Positions 35,150-43,964 of a stretch of DNA of 64,000 nt are shown piece by piece. How positions within the stretch are numbered: the first letter of the stretch is position 1; the number at the start of each line of letters is the position of its first letter. Both the position numbers and the translations under genes were made by a program. The notes beneath the pieces are model-generated. The model searched no databases. It worked only from the letters and a program-made list of their open reading frames with translations, and had not been told where the DNA came from. This stretch comes from Gimesia chilikensis (GTDB lineage Bacteria > Planctomycetota > Planctomycetia > Planctomycetales > Planctomycetaceae), in NCBI RefSeq assembly GCF_007744075.1, contig NZ_CP036266.1, positions 2,837,748 through 2,901,747 of the forward strand. Direction: 5' to 3'.

Positions 35150-35811
35150 GGGAAACCTTTTAGCGATACACGGGGACAGGCGGGATGATGTTGACAACCA
35201 TGATTGGAGCCGATTGTGGTCGGGAATGCAAGGAATTTCGGAGTTCGTGTTCTGTTATGGAAGCGGGCTGTTCCCGCTTCACAGTTCAATTTGCGCAGTA
35301 CGTCCAGCAGGCAGTGACGGTTTTTGCCTGTTCCCGTCGGTGCCGATGGTTATGTTTGTGGGTGATGGCAGGCGTTGTTTTTACACGCGGCTGCGAACGG
35401 ATGCTATCTTCCGGAACGGCGCGAGGGCGTCAAGCGGAATTCATATTCTGAATTCACTGCGAGTGCACCTGAAATTCAGGTGAGTCTGGTTTGAAATGCG
35501 TTGAGTATGCTCCGAAATGATTTGAAATGTTACGAGACATCGAGGACCGGTTCAAACTGTTCCGGTGAAAAACGGGAAAATTCGGCGTCGATTCAGGTGC
35601 ATCTGGGTCAGTGGTTCGTCGTGTTCCAGTGCACGCATCGTCCGCCTCGCGCGCGAAGCACAATTGCAACAAAATACGATTCGGAAAGAGCCGATCAAGT
35701 TCAATATGAGCAGGTCGATGAGAGGGACGTTCAGTGAGGGAAACGACAGGCTGGGATTTGGGCAGGTGGGAGTTTGGCGGTCGAACCACAAACTGGGAGA
35801 GTGTGCTCTGC

Positions 35812-35858
35812 GACCTCCTGTTGCCTGCGGCAATCCCGAATTACATTCGGGACCACCC
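35812..35858 (+). repeat. Palindromic repeat type A, copy 3
   Basis: 47 bases, differing from the 31776 copy mainly at one base of the hairpin loop (TTACATT rather than TTGCATT). Followed 55 bases later by a C copy on the same strand. Confidence 0.8.
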
Positions 35859-35913
35859 CGGGGCGCGTTTATCTGGGTCCCTTGACGTGTTTCACTGGCG
35901 ACGTGACGTCGAG

Positions 35914-35944
35914 AGGCGGGCGGGCACATGGGCACCGCCCCTAC
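35914..35944 (+). repeat. Palindromic repeat type C, copy 4
   Basis: Reads AGGCGGGCGGGCACATGGGC then ACCGCCCCTAC; one base from the copy at 31585-31615. It lies 24 bases past the stop of the DUF1501 gene. Confidence 0.78.
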
Positions 35945-35967
35945 GCAGAGAATCATATCGAGAAGGT

Positions 35968-37428
35968 TCAACCGAAGAGCTGTTTGAGTGGTTCGCCGCC
36001 GTCGTTGATGGGGATGGGGCGTTCGAGGGAGTCGGGGAGCATCAGGCCCGGGTCGATTCCCAGCGCCCAGTAGATAGTGGCGGCGAGGTCTTCGGGAGTC
36101 GTGGGATGCTCAATCGGTTTGGTGGCCTGACGGTCGGAACTGCCGTAAGTGGTGCCTCCCTGGATACCGGCTCCGGCGAGCAGTGCCGGGAAGAGTTGAC
36201 TCCAGTGGCCGCGACCCCAGCTCTTGTTCGGTTTGGGAGTGCGGCCCATTTCCCCCAGGGCGACGACGAGAGTTTCGTCGAGCATGCCCCGCTGTTCCAG
36301 GTCGGCCAGCAGTGTGGCGCAGCCCTGGTCGAAGGTCGGCAGCAGGTTCTGTTTGACATCGTCACTGTTGCGATGCGAGTCCCAGCTGTAGCCGTCGACA
36401 CAGTCATAATGCACGGTGACGAAGCGCACGCCGGCTTCCACGAGGCGGCGTGCCATCAGACAGGATTGACCGAACAGGTGCCGTCCGTACTGATCGCGGA
36501 GGGCATCCGGTTCCTGTTTGATGTCGAGTGCATTGCGGGTGTTGTCGGAAGTCAAAAGGGCGAGCGCCCGTTGTCGAAAGCGGTCGAAGATCTGGGCGTC
36601 CTCTTTGTCGAAGTTGCGTTTCATCAGATCGAAGTGCTTGAGCAGATCGATGCGACGCTGAATCGTCGACAGGGGAACTTCAGGGGCGAGCCCTTCAATC
36701 TGGTAACTGAGTTCTTTATCGGAGCAGTCGCGCCAGTAGGGATTATCGGTGGAGTCGCGGCTGTCCACGGTGGTGGAGAGCGGATTGTAGGCGCGTCCCA
36801 GCCAGCCAGCGTATTCACCGGGGCGGATATAACGACCGCCGGCCTGCAGGCGACCAAGTCGATTGGGAAGCACCGTGTAGTTGGGGAGATCGCGTTCGAG
36901 TCCGCCGGGTGTGTGCTGAGTCAGGTATTCGACGACCGATCCCATCGAAGGCCAGTCTTTGGGAGTCGCATCGAAACCACCGCCGATGGGAAGGTGCCAG
37001 CGTTGTCCGGTCTGGATGTAATGACCGCCACCACTGTGATCGTTGAAGGTGTGCGTCATGCTGCGGACGACGGAGAATTTATCGGAGACATTCGCCAGTC
37101 GCGGCAGGTGTTCGCTGATGAGCAGTCCCGGGGTGCGGCAGTCGATGGGCTGGAAAGGACCGCGAATTTCGCTGGGTGCTTCCGGCTTCATGTCGAAGGT
37201 TTCGAGCTGGCTCGGGCCGCCGAAGAGGAACAGGAAGATGACCGATTTCGCCCGCCCCCCCTGAAACGGGTTGACGATCTGCTGCTGTTCTGCCTGCAGC
37301 ATTTTCGGGAGCGAGAGACCGAGGAGCCCTGCTCCGCCGGTGGTGAGGACATCGCGACGGGACATCTTTCCCGTGGCGCGCTGGGGCTGATTCAGAATCG
37401 AGAACATGGGGTGAACCTTTCGTTCCAT
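35968..37428 (-). CDS. Tat-exported DUF1501 domain protein
   Basis: 486 aa. The N-terminus contains a twin-arginine signal: 'MSRRDVLTTGGAGLLGLSLP' starting near residue 18, so it is folded before export. The body matches DUF1501, an alkaline-phosphatase/sulfatase-like fold common in planctomycetes: 'AKSVIFLFLFGGPSQLETFD', 'VVRSMTHTFNDHSGGGHYIQTG', 'LVVALGEMGRTPKPN' and 'GRGHWSQLFPALLAGAGIQGG'. DUF1501 genes usually accompany DUF1549/DUF1553 cytochrome genes; no such partner is adjacent here, though a CxxCH protein occurs at 10808. The active site is uncertain. Translation probably begins at 37428, or at the internal ATG 'MFSILNQPQ' seven codons later. Confidence 0.9.
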   Translation of the reverse strand: MERKVHPMFSILNQPQRATGKMSRRDVLTTGGAGLLGLSLPKMLQAEQQQIVNPFQGGRAKSVIFLFLFGGPSQLETFDMKPEAPSEIRGPFQPIDCRTPGLLISEHLPRLANVSDKFSVVRSMTHTFNDHSGGGHYIQTGQRWHLPIGGGFDATPKDWPSMGSVVEYLTQHTPGGLERDLPNYTVLPNRLGRLQAGGRYIRPGEYAGWLGRAYNPLSTTVDSRDSTDNPYWRDCSDKELSYQIEGLAPEVPLSTIQRRIDLLKHFDLMKRNFDKEDAQIFDRFRQRALALLTSDNTRNALDIKQEPDALRDQYGRHLFGQSCLMARRLVEAGVRFVTVHYDCVDGYSWDSHRNSDDVKQNLLPTFDQGCATLLADLEQRGMLDETLVVALGEMGRTPKPNKSWGRGHWSQLFPALLAGAGIQGGTTYGSSDRQATKPIEHPTTPEDLAATIYWALGIDPGLMLPDSLERPIPINDGGEPLKQLFG

Positions 37429-37708
37429 TCAGTCTGTTACGTGAATTCGATTCCTGCTCGTGCCAGCAGTGAGAAGTCCCGGCGAGGCGGCCGGAAACTT
37501 CTGTCGGGACATTCTAACAATTCATCGGCGGGCTGTCTCTATGATATGTAAGGTTTTTTATGTGTTTTTCCGGGTCCAAAAAAAGTCGGTTTCTGTTGTA
37601 GGTTTTGTGGTGACATGCAGTTACATTGGATAACAGATAATCAGGTATTGAAGAGTCGAGTTCATCGCGCTAGGTCATCTCTCTTTCAGATCGCAGGAGA
37701 TTCAGGGA

Positions 37709-39208
37709 ATGCTTTCGTTACGGAATCAATGTTTGTTGCTGGCTTTACAGGTTTTATGTTTCACCGGGTTCAACGGGATGCGTCCCGCACAGGCGGAGGA
37801 CTGGCCCCAGTTCCGCGGCCCGAACTGCTCTGGGGTTTCCACTGAGAAACATAAACTGCCGGCTGAGTTCGACGATCAGAAAAATGTGATCTGGTCTGCA
37901 GAACTGGGCGACGGCATCGGCTGTCCGGTGGTTGCGGGCGGACGCGTATTTACTTCGGGAATGGTCGACAAGGAGAAGGTCGGCCTGTACGCCTTTGATG
38001 CCGAGACCGGTAAGAAACTGTGGGAGCGGACCTGGGATACGGGTGAGCTTTTAGAGATTCACAAAACCAACAGCTTCGCTGCCACGACCCCTGCTGCGGA
38101 TGACGAACGGGTTTACTTCTACTTCAGCACACTGGGGATGCTGGCCGTCGATGCTGAGACGGGGGCGGATGTCTGGAAACAGGAACTGCCGATTCCCTAC
38201 TTCGTTTTCAAATGGGGCGCGGGGATGTCCCCGACTCTGTATAAGGACCTGGTGTTGTTCTGTCAGGACGATGACCTGGCGCCGGCATTTTATGCCTTCG
38301 ATAAAAAGACCGGCAAGATTGTCTGGAAAGATGATCGCAGCGACCAGGCGGTGAACTATTCTCATCCGGTGATCTGTGAAACGGATAAAGGAGATGAAAT
38401 CGTTGTCGCGGGAACCGGGAAGCTGATCGGCTACGATCCGAAGACCGGGAAGCGGCTCTGGAGTGCACGTACCCTGCTGCGAAATATCAAAACCACGCCG
38501 GTGAGCCGAGACGGGATTATCTATGTCTCACTGCAGAGTGGCGGGATTGCCAATCAGTGGCTGGCTTCGATCGACCGCTGGGAGACCGGTAACAGCGATG
38601 GTAAGGTGACCAAGGAAGAGATCCAGGCGTTCGTGGGTAAGACTAAAGTGCCCGAGGCGTTCTACAAGAAGACTTTCGACCGGGGCGATCTGAATAAGGA
38701 TGGCGCACTGGAAGGGGAAGAACTGGACATCGCGTTTCTGCCTCCCGGTAACGAGGCGGGTGCCAAGTTTGGTGAAGAGCCGGCCCAGGAGTTCGTACTG
38801 GCCGTCAAAGGGGGCGGACGCGGCGACGTAACGAAATCGCATCTGCTCTGGAAGCATAAGACCAAGTACACCGACCATATTGTCTCGCCGCTGGTGACAG
38901 AGAACCGGATGTTCCTGGTCAAAGGGGGCGGGATTTCGACCTGTTATGAAATCGACAAAGGCAAGAAGGTCTGGGGACCGAAACGGATTCAGAACGAATG
39001 CGAATACTTCGCCTCCCCGATTTATGGCGACGGGAAGATTTATGTCGCCGGCGAGAACGGAAAGATCGTGGTGCTGGAAGACGGTCCCGAGCAGAAGATC
39101 ATCGCCAAGAACGACATGGGGGATTCGATTCTGGGGACCCCGGCGATCGCGGACGGGCGGTTGTTTATTCGGACCCGCAAGCATCTGTATTCTATAGGAT
39201 TGAAATAA
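37709..39208 (+). CDS. Secreted PQQ-type beta-propeller protein with EF-hand
   Basis: 499 aa with a signal peptide (about 1-26, ending near RPAQAED). Tryptophan-rich PQQ-like blades are present: 'DWPQFRGPNCSG' at the start, then 'AFDAETGKKLWERTW', 'AVDAETGADVWKQELP', 'AFDKKTGKIVWKDDRS' and 'GYDPKTGKRLWSART'. An EF-hand lies in the middle ('DRGDLNKDGALEGEELD', DxNxDGxLxxEE), a feature of a planctomycete 'outer membrane protein assembly factor BamB-like' group. No heme motif, so it is not a canonical quinoprotein dehydrogenase. It may bind polysaccharide or scaffold proteins outside the cell. The next gene begins immediately. Confidence 0.85.
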   Translation: MLSLRNQCLLLALQVLCFTGFNGMRPAQAEDWPQFRGPNCSGVSTEKHKLPAEFDDQKNVIWSAELGDGIGCPVVAGGRVFTSGMVDKEKVGLYAFDAETGKKLWERTWDTGELLEIHKTNSFAATTPAADDERVYFYFSTLGMLAVDAETGADVWKQELPIPYFVFKWGAGMSPTLYKDLVLFCQDDDLAPAFYAFDKKTGKIVWKDDRSDQAVNYSHPVICETDKGDEIVVAGTGKLIGYDPKTGKRLWSARTLLRNIKTTPVSRDGIIYVSLQSGGIANQWLASIDRWETGNSDGKVTKEEIQAFVGKTKVPEAFYKKTFDRGDLNKDGALEGEELDIAFLPPGNEAGAKFGEEPAQEFVLAVKGGGRGDVTKSHLLWKHKTKYTDHIVSPLVTENRMFLVKGGGISTCYEIDKGKKVWGPKRIQNECEYFASPIYGDGKIYVAGENGKIVVLEDGPEQKIIAKNDMGDSILGTPAIADGRLFIRTRKHLYSIGLK

Positions 39209-39210
39209 TT

Positions 39211-40458
39211 GTGAAGTGGCTGCGTTTTAGAATTCCATTTCGAGTCAAAAGCATGCTGTCTGCGGGCAGCATGCTTTTGGTGTTTCTGCTGTCTCAGATC
39301 TCTGCACAGGCTGAGCAACCGGTGTTCGTGCATTACATGCCCTGGTATTCGTCAAAGCCGGTCAGCGGACAATGGGGCTGGCACTGGACGATGGGGCACT
39401 TCAATCCGGACAAGCTGGCAGGAAAAGGGATCAGAGAAGCGGCCACGCATGATCCCCCTGTGATCGGGCTGTATGATTCGAATGATCCCGATGTGCTGGA
39501 GTGTCAGGTCTTGCTCATGAAGCTGGCAGGGATTGAGGGAGTGATCATCGACTGGTACGGGATCACGGATTTTCGCGATTACGGAATGGTGCACCGTAAC
39601 ACGCAGCACCTGATCAAATTTGTGAAACGGGCCGGGTTGAAGTTTGCGATCTGTTACGAAGACCAGACACTCAAACATCTGGTGGAGGGAAAACAGATTC
39701 CAGCCTCTCAGGTGATAGCCCAGGGGAAATCCGTGATGGGCTGGCTGGACGAGCACTGGTTTGGCGATGACGCTTATCTACAGGTTGACGGCAAGCCATT
39801 GCTGCTGGTTTTTGGTCCTCAGTATTTAAATCAATCACAGTGGAAAGAATTGAGAACCGGTTTGAAGCATTCACCGCTGATCTGTGGATTGCCGCATCTG
39901 GTTCAACCAGCCGGGCTGGATGGACTCTTTGCCTGGCCTCCTGTTTCGGGTGGGAAAACTGTCACGCCTGAAATGTGGCGGAAACGGCTTACTGAGTACT
40001 ACGCACGAGCGCCACAGGAGACGGTTATATCAGTTGCCTTTCCCGGCTTTCACGACATCTATCAGCAGGCGGGCCTGCATGCGAGCTATGGATCAATCGA
40101 GGCCCGGGATGGAAAGACCCTACAGGAAACGTTGCAACTGGCAGCCGAAAGCAATACTCCTCTGATTCAGGTCGCGACCTGGAACGATTATGGCGAAGGA
40201 ACCGTGGTGGAACCTCAGGTACAGGGGGGCTATCGCAATCTGGAGATCATCCGTTCGTTTATTGCAGCCCGGTCTCCCCGGAAAGTTGCAGGGACGGCCC
40301 GCGATTTACGGCTGCCGGTGTTGTGGTATCGACTCAAGAAACAGTATGCGGGCGAGCAGACCGTGACAGCGAAACTGAATGAAGCGACCGCCCTGCTCCT
40401 GGCGGGAGACATAGAGCCGGCCCGTCGGATTCTGGAAGAGTTTGCGTTGGATGAGTGA
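39211..40458 (+). CDS. Glycoside hydrolase family 99-like (GH71/99) secreted protein
   Basis: About 416 aa from a GTG at 39211, two bases after the previous stop, giving a signal peptide with a basic start (KWLRFRIPFRVK), a hydrophobic core and AQA cleavage. An ATG at 39253 is an alternative but lies inside a perfect 12-bp hairpin. The catalytic-fold signatures are 'PVFVHYMPWYSSKP', 'DVLECQVLLMKLAGIEGVIIDWYG' and 'LIQVATWNDYGEGTVVEP', as in GH99-like endo-mannosidase-type barrels. Predicted to cleave mannose- or glucan-type polysaccharides outside the cell. It is co-directional with the propeller gene, likely translationally coupled. The frame also runs upstream into the propeller gene in another frame, which I reject. 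Confidence 0.82.
   Translation: MKWLRFRIPFRVKSMLSAGSMLLVFLLSQISAQAEQPVFVHYMPWYSSKPVSGQWGWHWTMGHFNPDKLAGKGIREAATHDPPVIGLYDSNDPDVLECQVLLMKLAGIEGVIIDWYGITDFRDYGMVHRNTQHLIKFVKRAGLKFAICYEDQTLKHLVEGKQIPASQVIAQGKSVMGWLDEHWFGDDAYLQVDGKPLLLVFGPQYLNQSQWKELRTGLKHSPLICGLPHLVQPAGLDGLFAWPPVSGGKTVTPEMWRKRLTEYYARAPQETVISVAFPGFHDIYQQAGLHASYGSIEARDGKTLQETLQLAAESNTPLIQVATWNDYGEGTVVEPQVQGGYRNLEIIRSFIAARSPRKVAGTARDLRLPVLWYRLKKQYAGEQTVTAKLNEATALLLAGDIEPARRILEEFALDE
39247..39278 (+). promoter_or_regulatory. Perfect 12-bp hairpin over the GH99-like start region
   Basis: AAAAGCATGCTG (39247-39258) and CAGCATGCTTTT (39267-39278) pair perfectly over an 8-base loop, ending in TTTT. It contains the ATG at 39253. It could terminate transcripts of the upstream propeller gene or block that ATG. 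Confidence 0.5.
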
Positions 40459-40601
40459 GTGGGCGATGGTTTTGACTTTGAATTAGTCGTGCTTTGACGA
40501 GGACCAGCTGGTGGCGGATATTCCCCTTTTCCGGGCCGATCCGATCTGTATGATTTCTCCAAGGTGAGGCGCGTTTTTTACATAGACAGCGTGCTCCCTG
40601 T

Positions 40602-40648
40602 GACCTCCTGTTGCCTGCGGCGATACCGGATTGCATCCGGTACCACCC
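40602..40648 (+). repeat. Palindromic repeat type A, copy 4
   Basis: 47 bases; the hairpin arms carry compensatory changes (TACCGGAT/ATCCGGTA instead of TCCCGAAT/ATTCGGGA), so pairing is kept although bases differ. A GTGAGGCGCGTTT flank lies at about 40564-40576, as near the copy at 30229. Confidence 0.8.
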
Positions 40649-40749
40649 GGCATTGAGGTTTCGAGAAACATTGAGGGGGCACCCTGTTTCGTGTTTTTTG
40701 AGTTTAGTATCCAGTCCCGTTTGAAGTGTCAACTGATTTGTCTGTCGCG

Positions 40750-40779
40750 AGGCGGGCAGGCACACAGGCCAGCCCCTAC
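40750..40779 (+). repeat. Palindromic repeat type C, copy 5
   Basis: AGGCGGGCAGGCACACAGGC then CAGCCCCTAC, identical to the copy at 31877-31906. It follows the A copy by 101 bases. Confidence 0.78.
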
Positions 40780-40850
40780 GCCGCACCTGGTTTGATTTCT
40801 AAATCTGAAAATCCCGGTTTTGCTTGATCTTCGCTGCTGATCTGGTAATA

Positions 40851-40868
40851 TGCACAATCGATTGTGCA
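40851..40868. promoter_or_regulatory. Putative LacI-family operator
   Basis: TGCACAATCGATTGTGCA is a perfect 18-bp palindrome with a central CG, the shape typical of LacI/PurR/RbsR operators. It sits 10 bases ahead of the regulator's start codon, next to the AGGGG ribosome-binding site, so bound protein would block the regulator and probably the whole operon. Confidence 0.75.
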
Positions 40869-40878
40869 AAGGGGTTCC

Positions 40879-41913
40879 ATGAGCAAGTCTGTAAACAAAT
40901 CGATTACGTTGAAAGAGGTCGCTGCCGCTGCCGGAGTGAGTGTCTCGACGGCTTCACGGGCTCTCTCCGGTAAGGCGGAAGCGTATCGCATCAGCAGTGC
41001 GACCGAGCAGTCGGTGCGGAAAGCAGCCGAAAAACTGCAGTTCTCCCCCAGCCTGCTGGCGCGATCGTTGCGTTCTCAACAGACCAAACTTCTGGGCGTG
41101 GTGCTACCTAATGTGGCGAACCCGTTCTTTGCGGCGATTGCGCGGGAGATCACCCTGGCGGCCGAGGAAGAGGGATATTTGGTGCTGCTGACGGACAGCC
41201 AGGAAAACAGTGAGACCGAGGCCCGGCTGGTGGACCAGTTGCAGGCCCGTCAGATTGAAGGGCTGGTGGTCTGCCCGGTGGGGATAGAGAACCGCCATTT
41301 GAAATCGCTGGCGAAACAGAAGCTGCCCCTGGTGCTGGTCGATCGTGGCTTTGACGATCCCGCGCTGGTGAGTGTGACCTCCGACCATCGGGCGGGTGCC
41401 CGGGAGGGGATGCAACAACTCCTGGAAGCGGGACACAAGACAATCGGCGTGTTACAGGGATTGCCTGAGACCCTGCCCAACCGGGAACGACTGGCGGGCG
41501 TGCAGGCCGCTTTGGAGGATCAGGGGTTGAAGTATGATCCGGGTTTGATCGCCGGTCACAATTTTGATGAGGCCTCCGGATATGCAGCCGCGAAAACGCT
41601 GCTCACGGAACGTCCCGAGATCACCGCGCTGTTTGCTTTCAGTAACCAGAACGCACTGGGGGCACTGCGGGCGGCCAGCGAACGGGGACGTACCATTCCC
41701 GGTGATCTGTCATTGATCGCATTCGACGATCATCCGTTCGCCGCTTATCTGGCAGCGCCGCTTTCGTCGGTCAGCCAGGATGTGAACCAGCTGGGGCGCG
41801 TGGCGGCCCGATTACTGTTGGAGCAGATCCGGACCGGCAAACCACCCGAACAGAAACATTATCAGATTCCCGTCCAGCTCATTCAGCGGGCTTCCATACA
41901 GCCGCCCGCCTGA
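40879..41913 (+). CDS. LacI-family transcriptional regulator (RbsR-like)
   Basis: About 344 aa from the ATG at 40879 (MSKSVNKSITLKEVAAAAGV), which follows AGGGG; the frame's GTG at 40864 lies inside the operator and is rejected. The helix-turn-helix is 'TLKEVAAAAGVSVSTASRALSGK', with the hinge helix 'SPSLLARSLRSQQTKLLGVVLP'. The sugar-binding domain resembles periplasmic binding proteins ('NVANPFFAAIAREITLAAEEEGY', 'LIAFDDHPFAAYLAAPLSSV'). LacI proteins release DNA on binding a sugar or nucleoside-related ligand. The downstream ribose and nucleoside genes suggest ribose as effector. It heads the operon and likely represses itself. Confidence 0.92.
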   Translation: MSKSVNKSITLKEVAAAAGVSVSTASRALSGKAEAYRISSATEQSVRKAAEKLQFSPSLLARSLRSQQTKLLGVVLPNVANPFFAAIAREITLAAEEEGYLVLLTDSQENSETEARLVDQLQARQIEGLVVCPVGIENRHLKSLAKQKLPLVLVDRGFDDPALVSVTSDHRAGAREGMQQLLEAGHKTIGVLQGLPETLPNRERLAGVQAALEDQGLKYDPGLIAGHNFDEASGYAAAKTLLTERPEITALFAFSNQNALGALRAASERGRTIPGDLSLIAFDDHPFAAYLAAPLSSVSQDVNQLGRVAARLLLEQIRTGKPPEQKHYQIPVQLIQRASIQPPA

Positions 41914-41952
41914 GTGAGGACGATTTATCAACCAGAAGAAGGACATCCTGCA

Positions 41953-43005
41953 ATGAAACGATTCCCTCAGATGCTCGCCCTGACGGCAGCGGTGCTCAGC
42001 CTGGTCTGTGCAGTGCCGCTGAACCGGATTACTGCTGCCGAACCGGAACGTCCGGTGCCGCTGATCTTTGACACGGATATCGGAAACGATGTGGACGATG
42101 TCCTCGCCTTGGGCATGATCCACGCGCTGGAGGCCCGTGGCGACTGCAAGCTACTGGCGGTGACCATTACGAAAGACAATCCGCTGGCGGCGTCTTTTAC
42201 CGATGCCGTGAATACGTTTTATGGTAAGGGAGATGTGCCGATCGGAGTCTGTCAGAGTGGTGTGACTCCCCAGCCAGGGAAGTTTAATGTGCTGGCAGAA
42301 AAGAAGGACAACGGCGAGCTGCGGTATCCCCACGATCTGACGGATCCGAAACAGGCACCCTCAGCCGTGACCGTGTTGCGGAAGGCACTGGCGGGAGCGA
42401 AAGATCATTCGGTGGTGATCGCGCAGGTCGGGTTTTCGACGAACCTGGCGAATCTGCTCAAGTCGCCCGCGGATGACATCAGTTCGCTGACCGGGGAGCA
42501 GCTGGTAAAACAGAAAGTGAAGCTGCTGTCAGTAATGGCGGGGGCGTTTGAGAAGATTCCGCGTAAGGGGATGATGGTCGATCATCGGGAATACAACGTG
42601 GTGAAAGACATTCCAGCGGCGCAGAAGCTGGCGCAAGACTGGCCGACGCCGATTGTCTGGAGCGGCTTTGAGATTGGTCTGTCGGTCCCTTACCCGCACG
42701 AGAGCATCCTGGAGGACTATAACTACGTAGATCATCATCCGCTGGCGGAGGCTTATATTCTGTATATTCCGCCGCCGCACGATCGTCCTACGTGGGATCT
42801 GACCAGCGTGCTGTATGGCGTCTTTCCACATCGGGGGTATTTCGATCTGTCGGATGCCGGCACCGTGACCGTTGAGAAAGATGGCCTGACGACCTTTGAA
42901 AAAACAGCGGACGGCAAGCATCGCTATCTGAAACTGAATGATGTGCAGCGGGCCCGCCTGATTGAAGCGCTCGTGCAGCTCTCCAGTCAGCCTCCTCAGA
43001 AATAG
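41953..43005 (+). CDS. Secreted nucleoside hydrolase (IUNH-like)
   Basis: About 350 aa from the ATG at 41953 (MKRFPQMLALTAAVLSL), which gives a signal peptide ending near ITAAEPERP. The hallmark 'PLIFDTDIGNDVDDVLALGM' is the calcium-binding Asp cluster (DTDxGxDxDD) of inosine-uridine nucleoside hydrolases. 'LSVMAGAFEKIPRKGMMVDHREYNVVKD' is the ExN-like region: the usual 'EFNI' is 'EYNV' here. The enzyme cleaves nucleosides to base and ribose; export means it can act on external or periplasmic nucleosides. It lies 39 bases after the regulator and directly before ribokinase and the ribose ABC system. Confidence 0.9.
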   Translation: MKRFPQMLALTAAVLSLVCAVPLNRITAAEPERPVPLIFDTDIGNDVDDVLALGMIHALEARGDCKLLAVTITKDNPLAASFTDAVNTFYGKGDVPIGVCQSGVTPQPGKFNVLAEKKDNGELRYPHDLTDPKQAPSAVTVLRKALAGAKDHSVVIAQVGFSTNLANLLKSPADDISSLTGEQLVKQKVKLLSVMAGAFEKIPRKGMMVDHREYNVVKDIPAAQKLAQDWPTPIVWSGFEIGLSVPYPHESILEDYNYVDHHPLAEAYILYIPPPHDRPTWDLTSVLYGVFPHRGYFDLSDAGTVTVEKDGLTTFEKTADGKHRYLKLNDVQRARLIEALVQLSSQPPQK

Positions 43006-43019
43006 TAGAACGGGAGGCC

Positions 43020-43949
43020 GTGATGAGCGAGACACGACGTGCCCGCATTGCCGTGCTGGGGTCAATCAACATGGATCTGATGATCCGGTCGGCGAAGTTA
43101 CCCCTGCCAGGCGAGACGGTGATCGCCGATGCGAAAGTCGAAAACCCCGGAGGTAAAGGGGCCAACCAGGCTGTCGCCGCAGCGCGGATGGGAGCGGAAG
43201 TGACCATGATCGGCTGCGTGGGGGATGACAGTTTCGCAGAGGAACTGGTGCAAAACCTGGAGGCCGAAGGCGTGCAGACGCAACTCGTCTCGCGTAAGCG
43301 AGAGACCACCAGCGGCGTCGCGGTGGTAATGGTGGAGACGAGCGGCGAAAACGCGATTCTGGTGGTCCCCGGTGCCAACGGTCTGGTGGGACCGGCGGAA
43401 CTGGAGCAGGCGCGGCAGGTTATCTGTGACAGCGATGTATTGCTGATGCAGCTTGAAGTCCCGGTGGAGACGGTGATCGCAGCTGCGAACATTGCGCGGG
43501 AGGCGGGGGTACCTGTGATCCTGGATCCGGCCCCTGCCCCGGCTCATTTCCCGGCGGAACTGCTGGACGTGGATCTGATCTGTCCGAATCAGTCGGAGGC
43601 GGCGGCATTGCTGGGGCAGTCTGTCGGTTCTGTGGAGGAGGCGGCTCTCGTTTCTGAACTGGTACAGCTGGGGCCGCGACGGGCGATTATTACACTGGCC
43701 GATCAGGGGGCGGTGATCTTCGATGGTGAGTGCGTGGAAACGGTAGCCGCGTTTGAAGTCGATGCGGTCGACTCGACGGCAGCAGGAGATGCGTTTGCGG
43801 CGGGACTGGCTGTCCGACTGGCGGAACAGGCCGATTTGAAGGAAGCCGTCCGGTTTGCTTCGGCGGCGGGGGCTCTGGCGGCATCCGGGGCGGGCGCCCA
43901 GTCGGCGATGCCGACGCGGGAACAGATTGAAACACTTTTAACCAAATAA
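43020..43949 (+). CDS. rbsK: Ribokinase
   Basis: 309 aa PfkB-family kinase. 'INMDLMIRSAKLPLPGETV' opens the protein, then 'NPGGKGANQAVAAARMGAEV' (substrate binding, GGKGxNQA), and 'VDSTAAGDAFAAGLAVRLAE', the C-terminal motif with the catalytic Asp (usually DTxGAGD; here DSTAAGD, which still carries the Asp). It phosphorylates D-ribose to ribose-5-phosphate in the cytoplasm. It follows the nucleoside hydrolase by 14 bases and precedes the binding protein, so is clearly in the operon. GGxGxN and the Asp identify the family well; ribose specificity comes mainly from context. Confidence 0.92.
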   Translation: MMSETRRARIAVLGSINMDLMIRSAKLPLPGETVIADAKVENPGGKGANQAVAAARMGAEVTMIGCVGDDSFAEELVQNLEAEGVQTQLVSRKRETTSGVAVVMVETSGENAILVVPGANGLVGPAELEQARQVICDSDVLLMQLEVPVETVIAAANIAREAGVPVILDPAPAPAHFPAELLDVDLICPNQSEAAALLGQSVGSVEEAALVSELVQLGPRRAIITLADQGAVIFDGECVETVAAFEVDAVDSTAAGDAFAAGLAVRLAEQADLKEAVRFASAAGALAASGAGAQSAMPTREQIETLLTK

Positions 43950-43964
43950 GACAGGAGCGCTTCG

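Larger units (their letters stand above)
35198..35967. other. Intergenic region with a composite A-C repeat
   Basis: About 770 bases. It carries upstream sequence of the FG-GAP gene, a stretch (35460-35790) with short unsupported frames, then repeat copies A (35812) and C (35914). I find no credible gene. Confidence 0.6.
40459..40878. other. Intergenic region with A-C repeat and LacI operator
   Basis: About 420 bases. It contains type A (40602) and type C (40750) repeats and then the 18-bp palindrome at 40851. The promoter of the lacI-family operon should lie between roughly 40780 and 40870. Confidence 0.65.

Noticed and set aside
35501..35737. Small plus-strand frame in the gap upstream of the DUF1501 gene
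   Set aside because: No ribosome-binding site, composition like non-coding DNA and competing frames on both strands; no motif.
38998..39210. Extension of the GH99-like frame 71 codons upstream into the PQQ propeller gene
   Set aside because: The extra part overlaps the propeller gene in another frame, is Arg-rich with no family match, and the GTG at 39211 gives a normal signal peptide.
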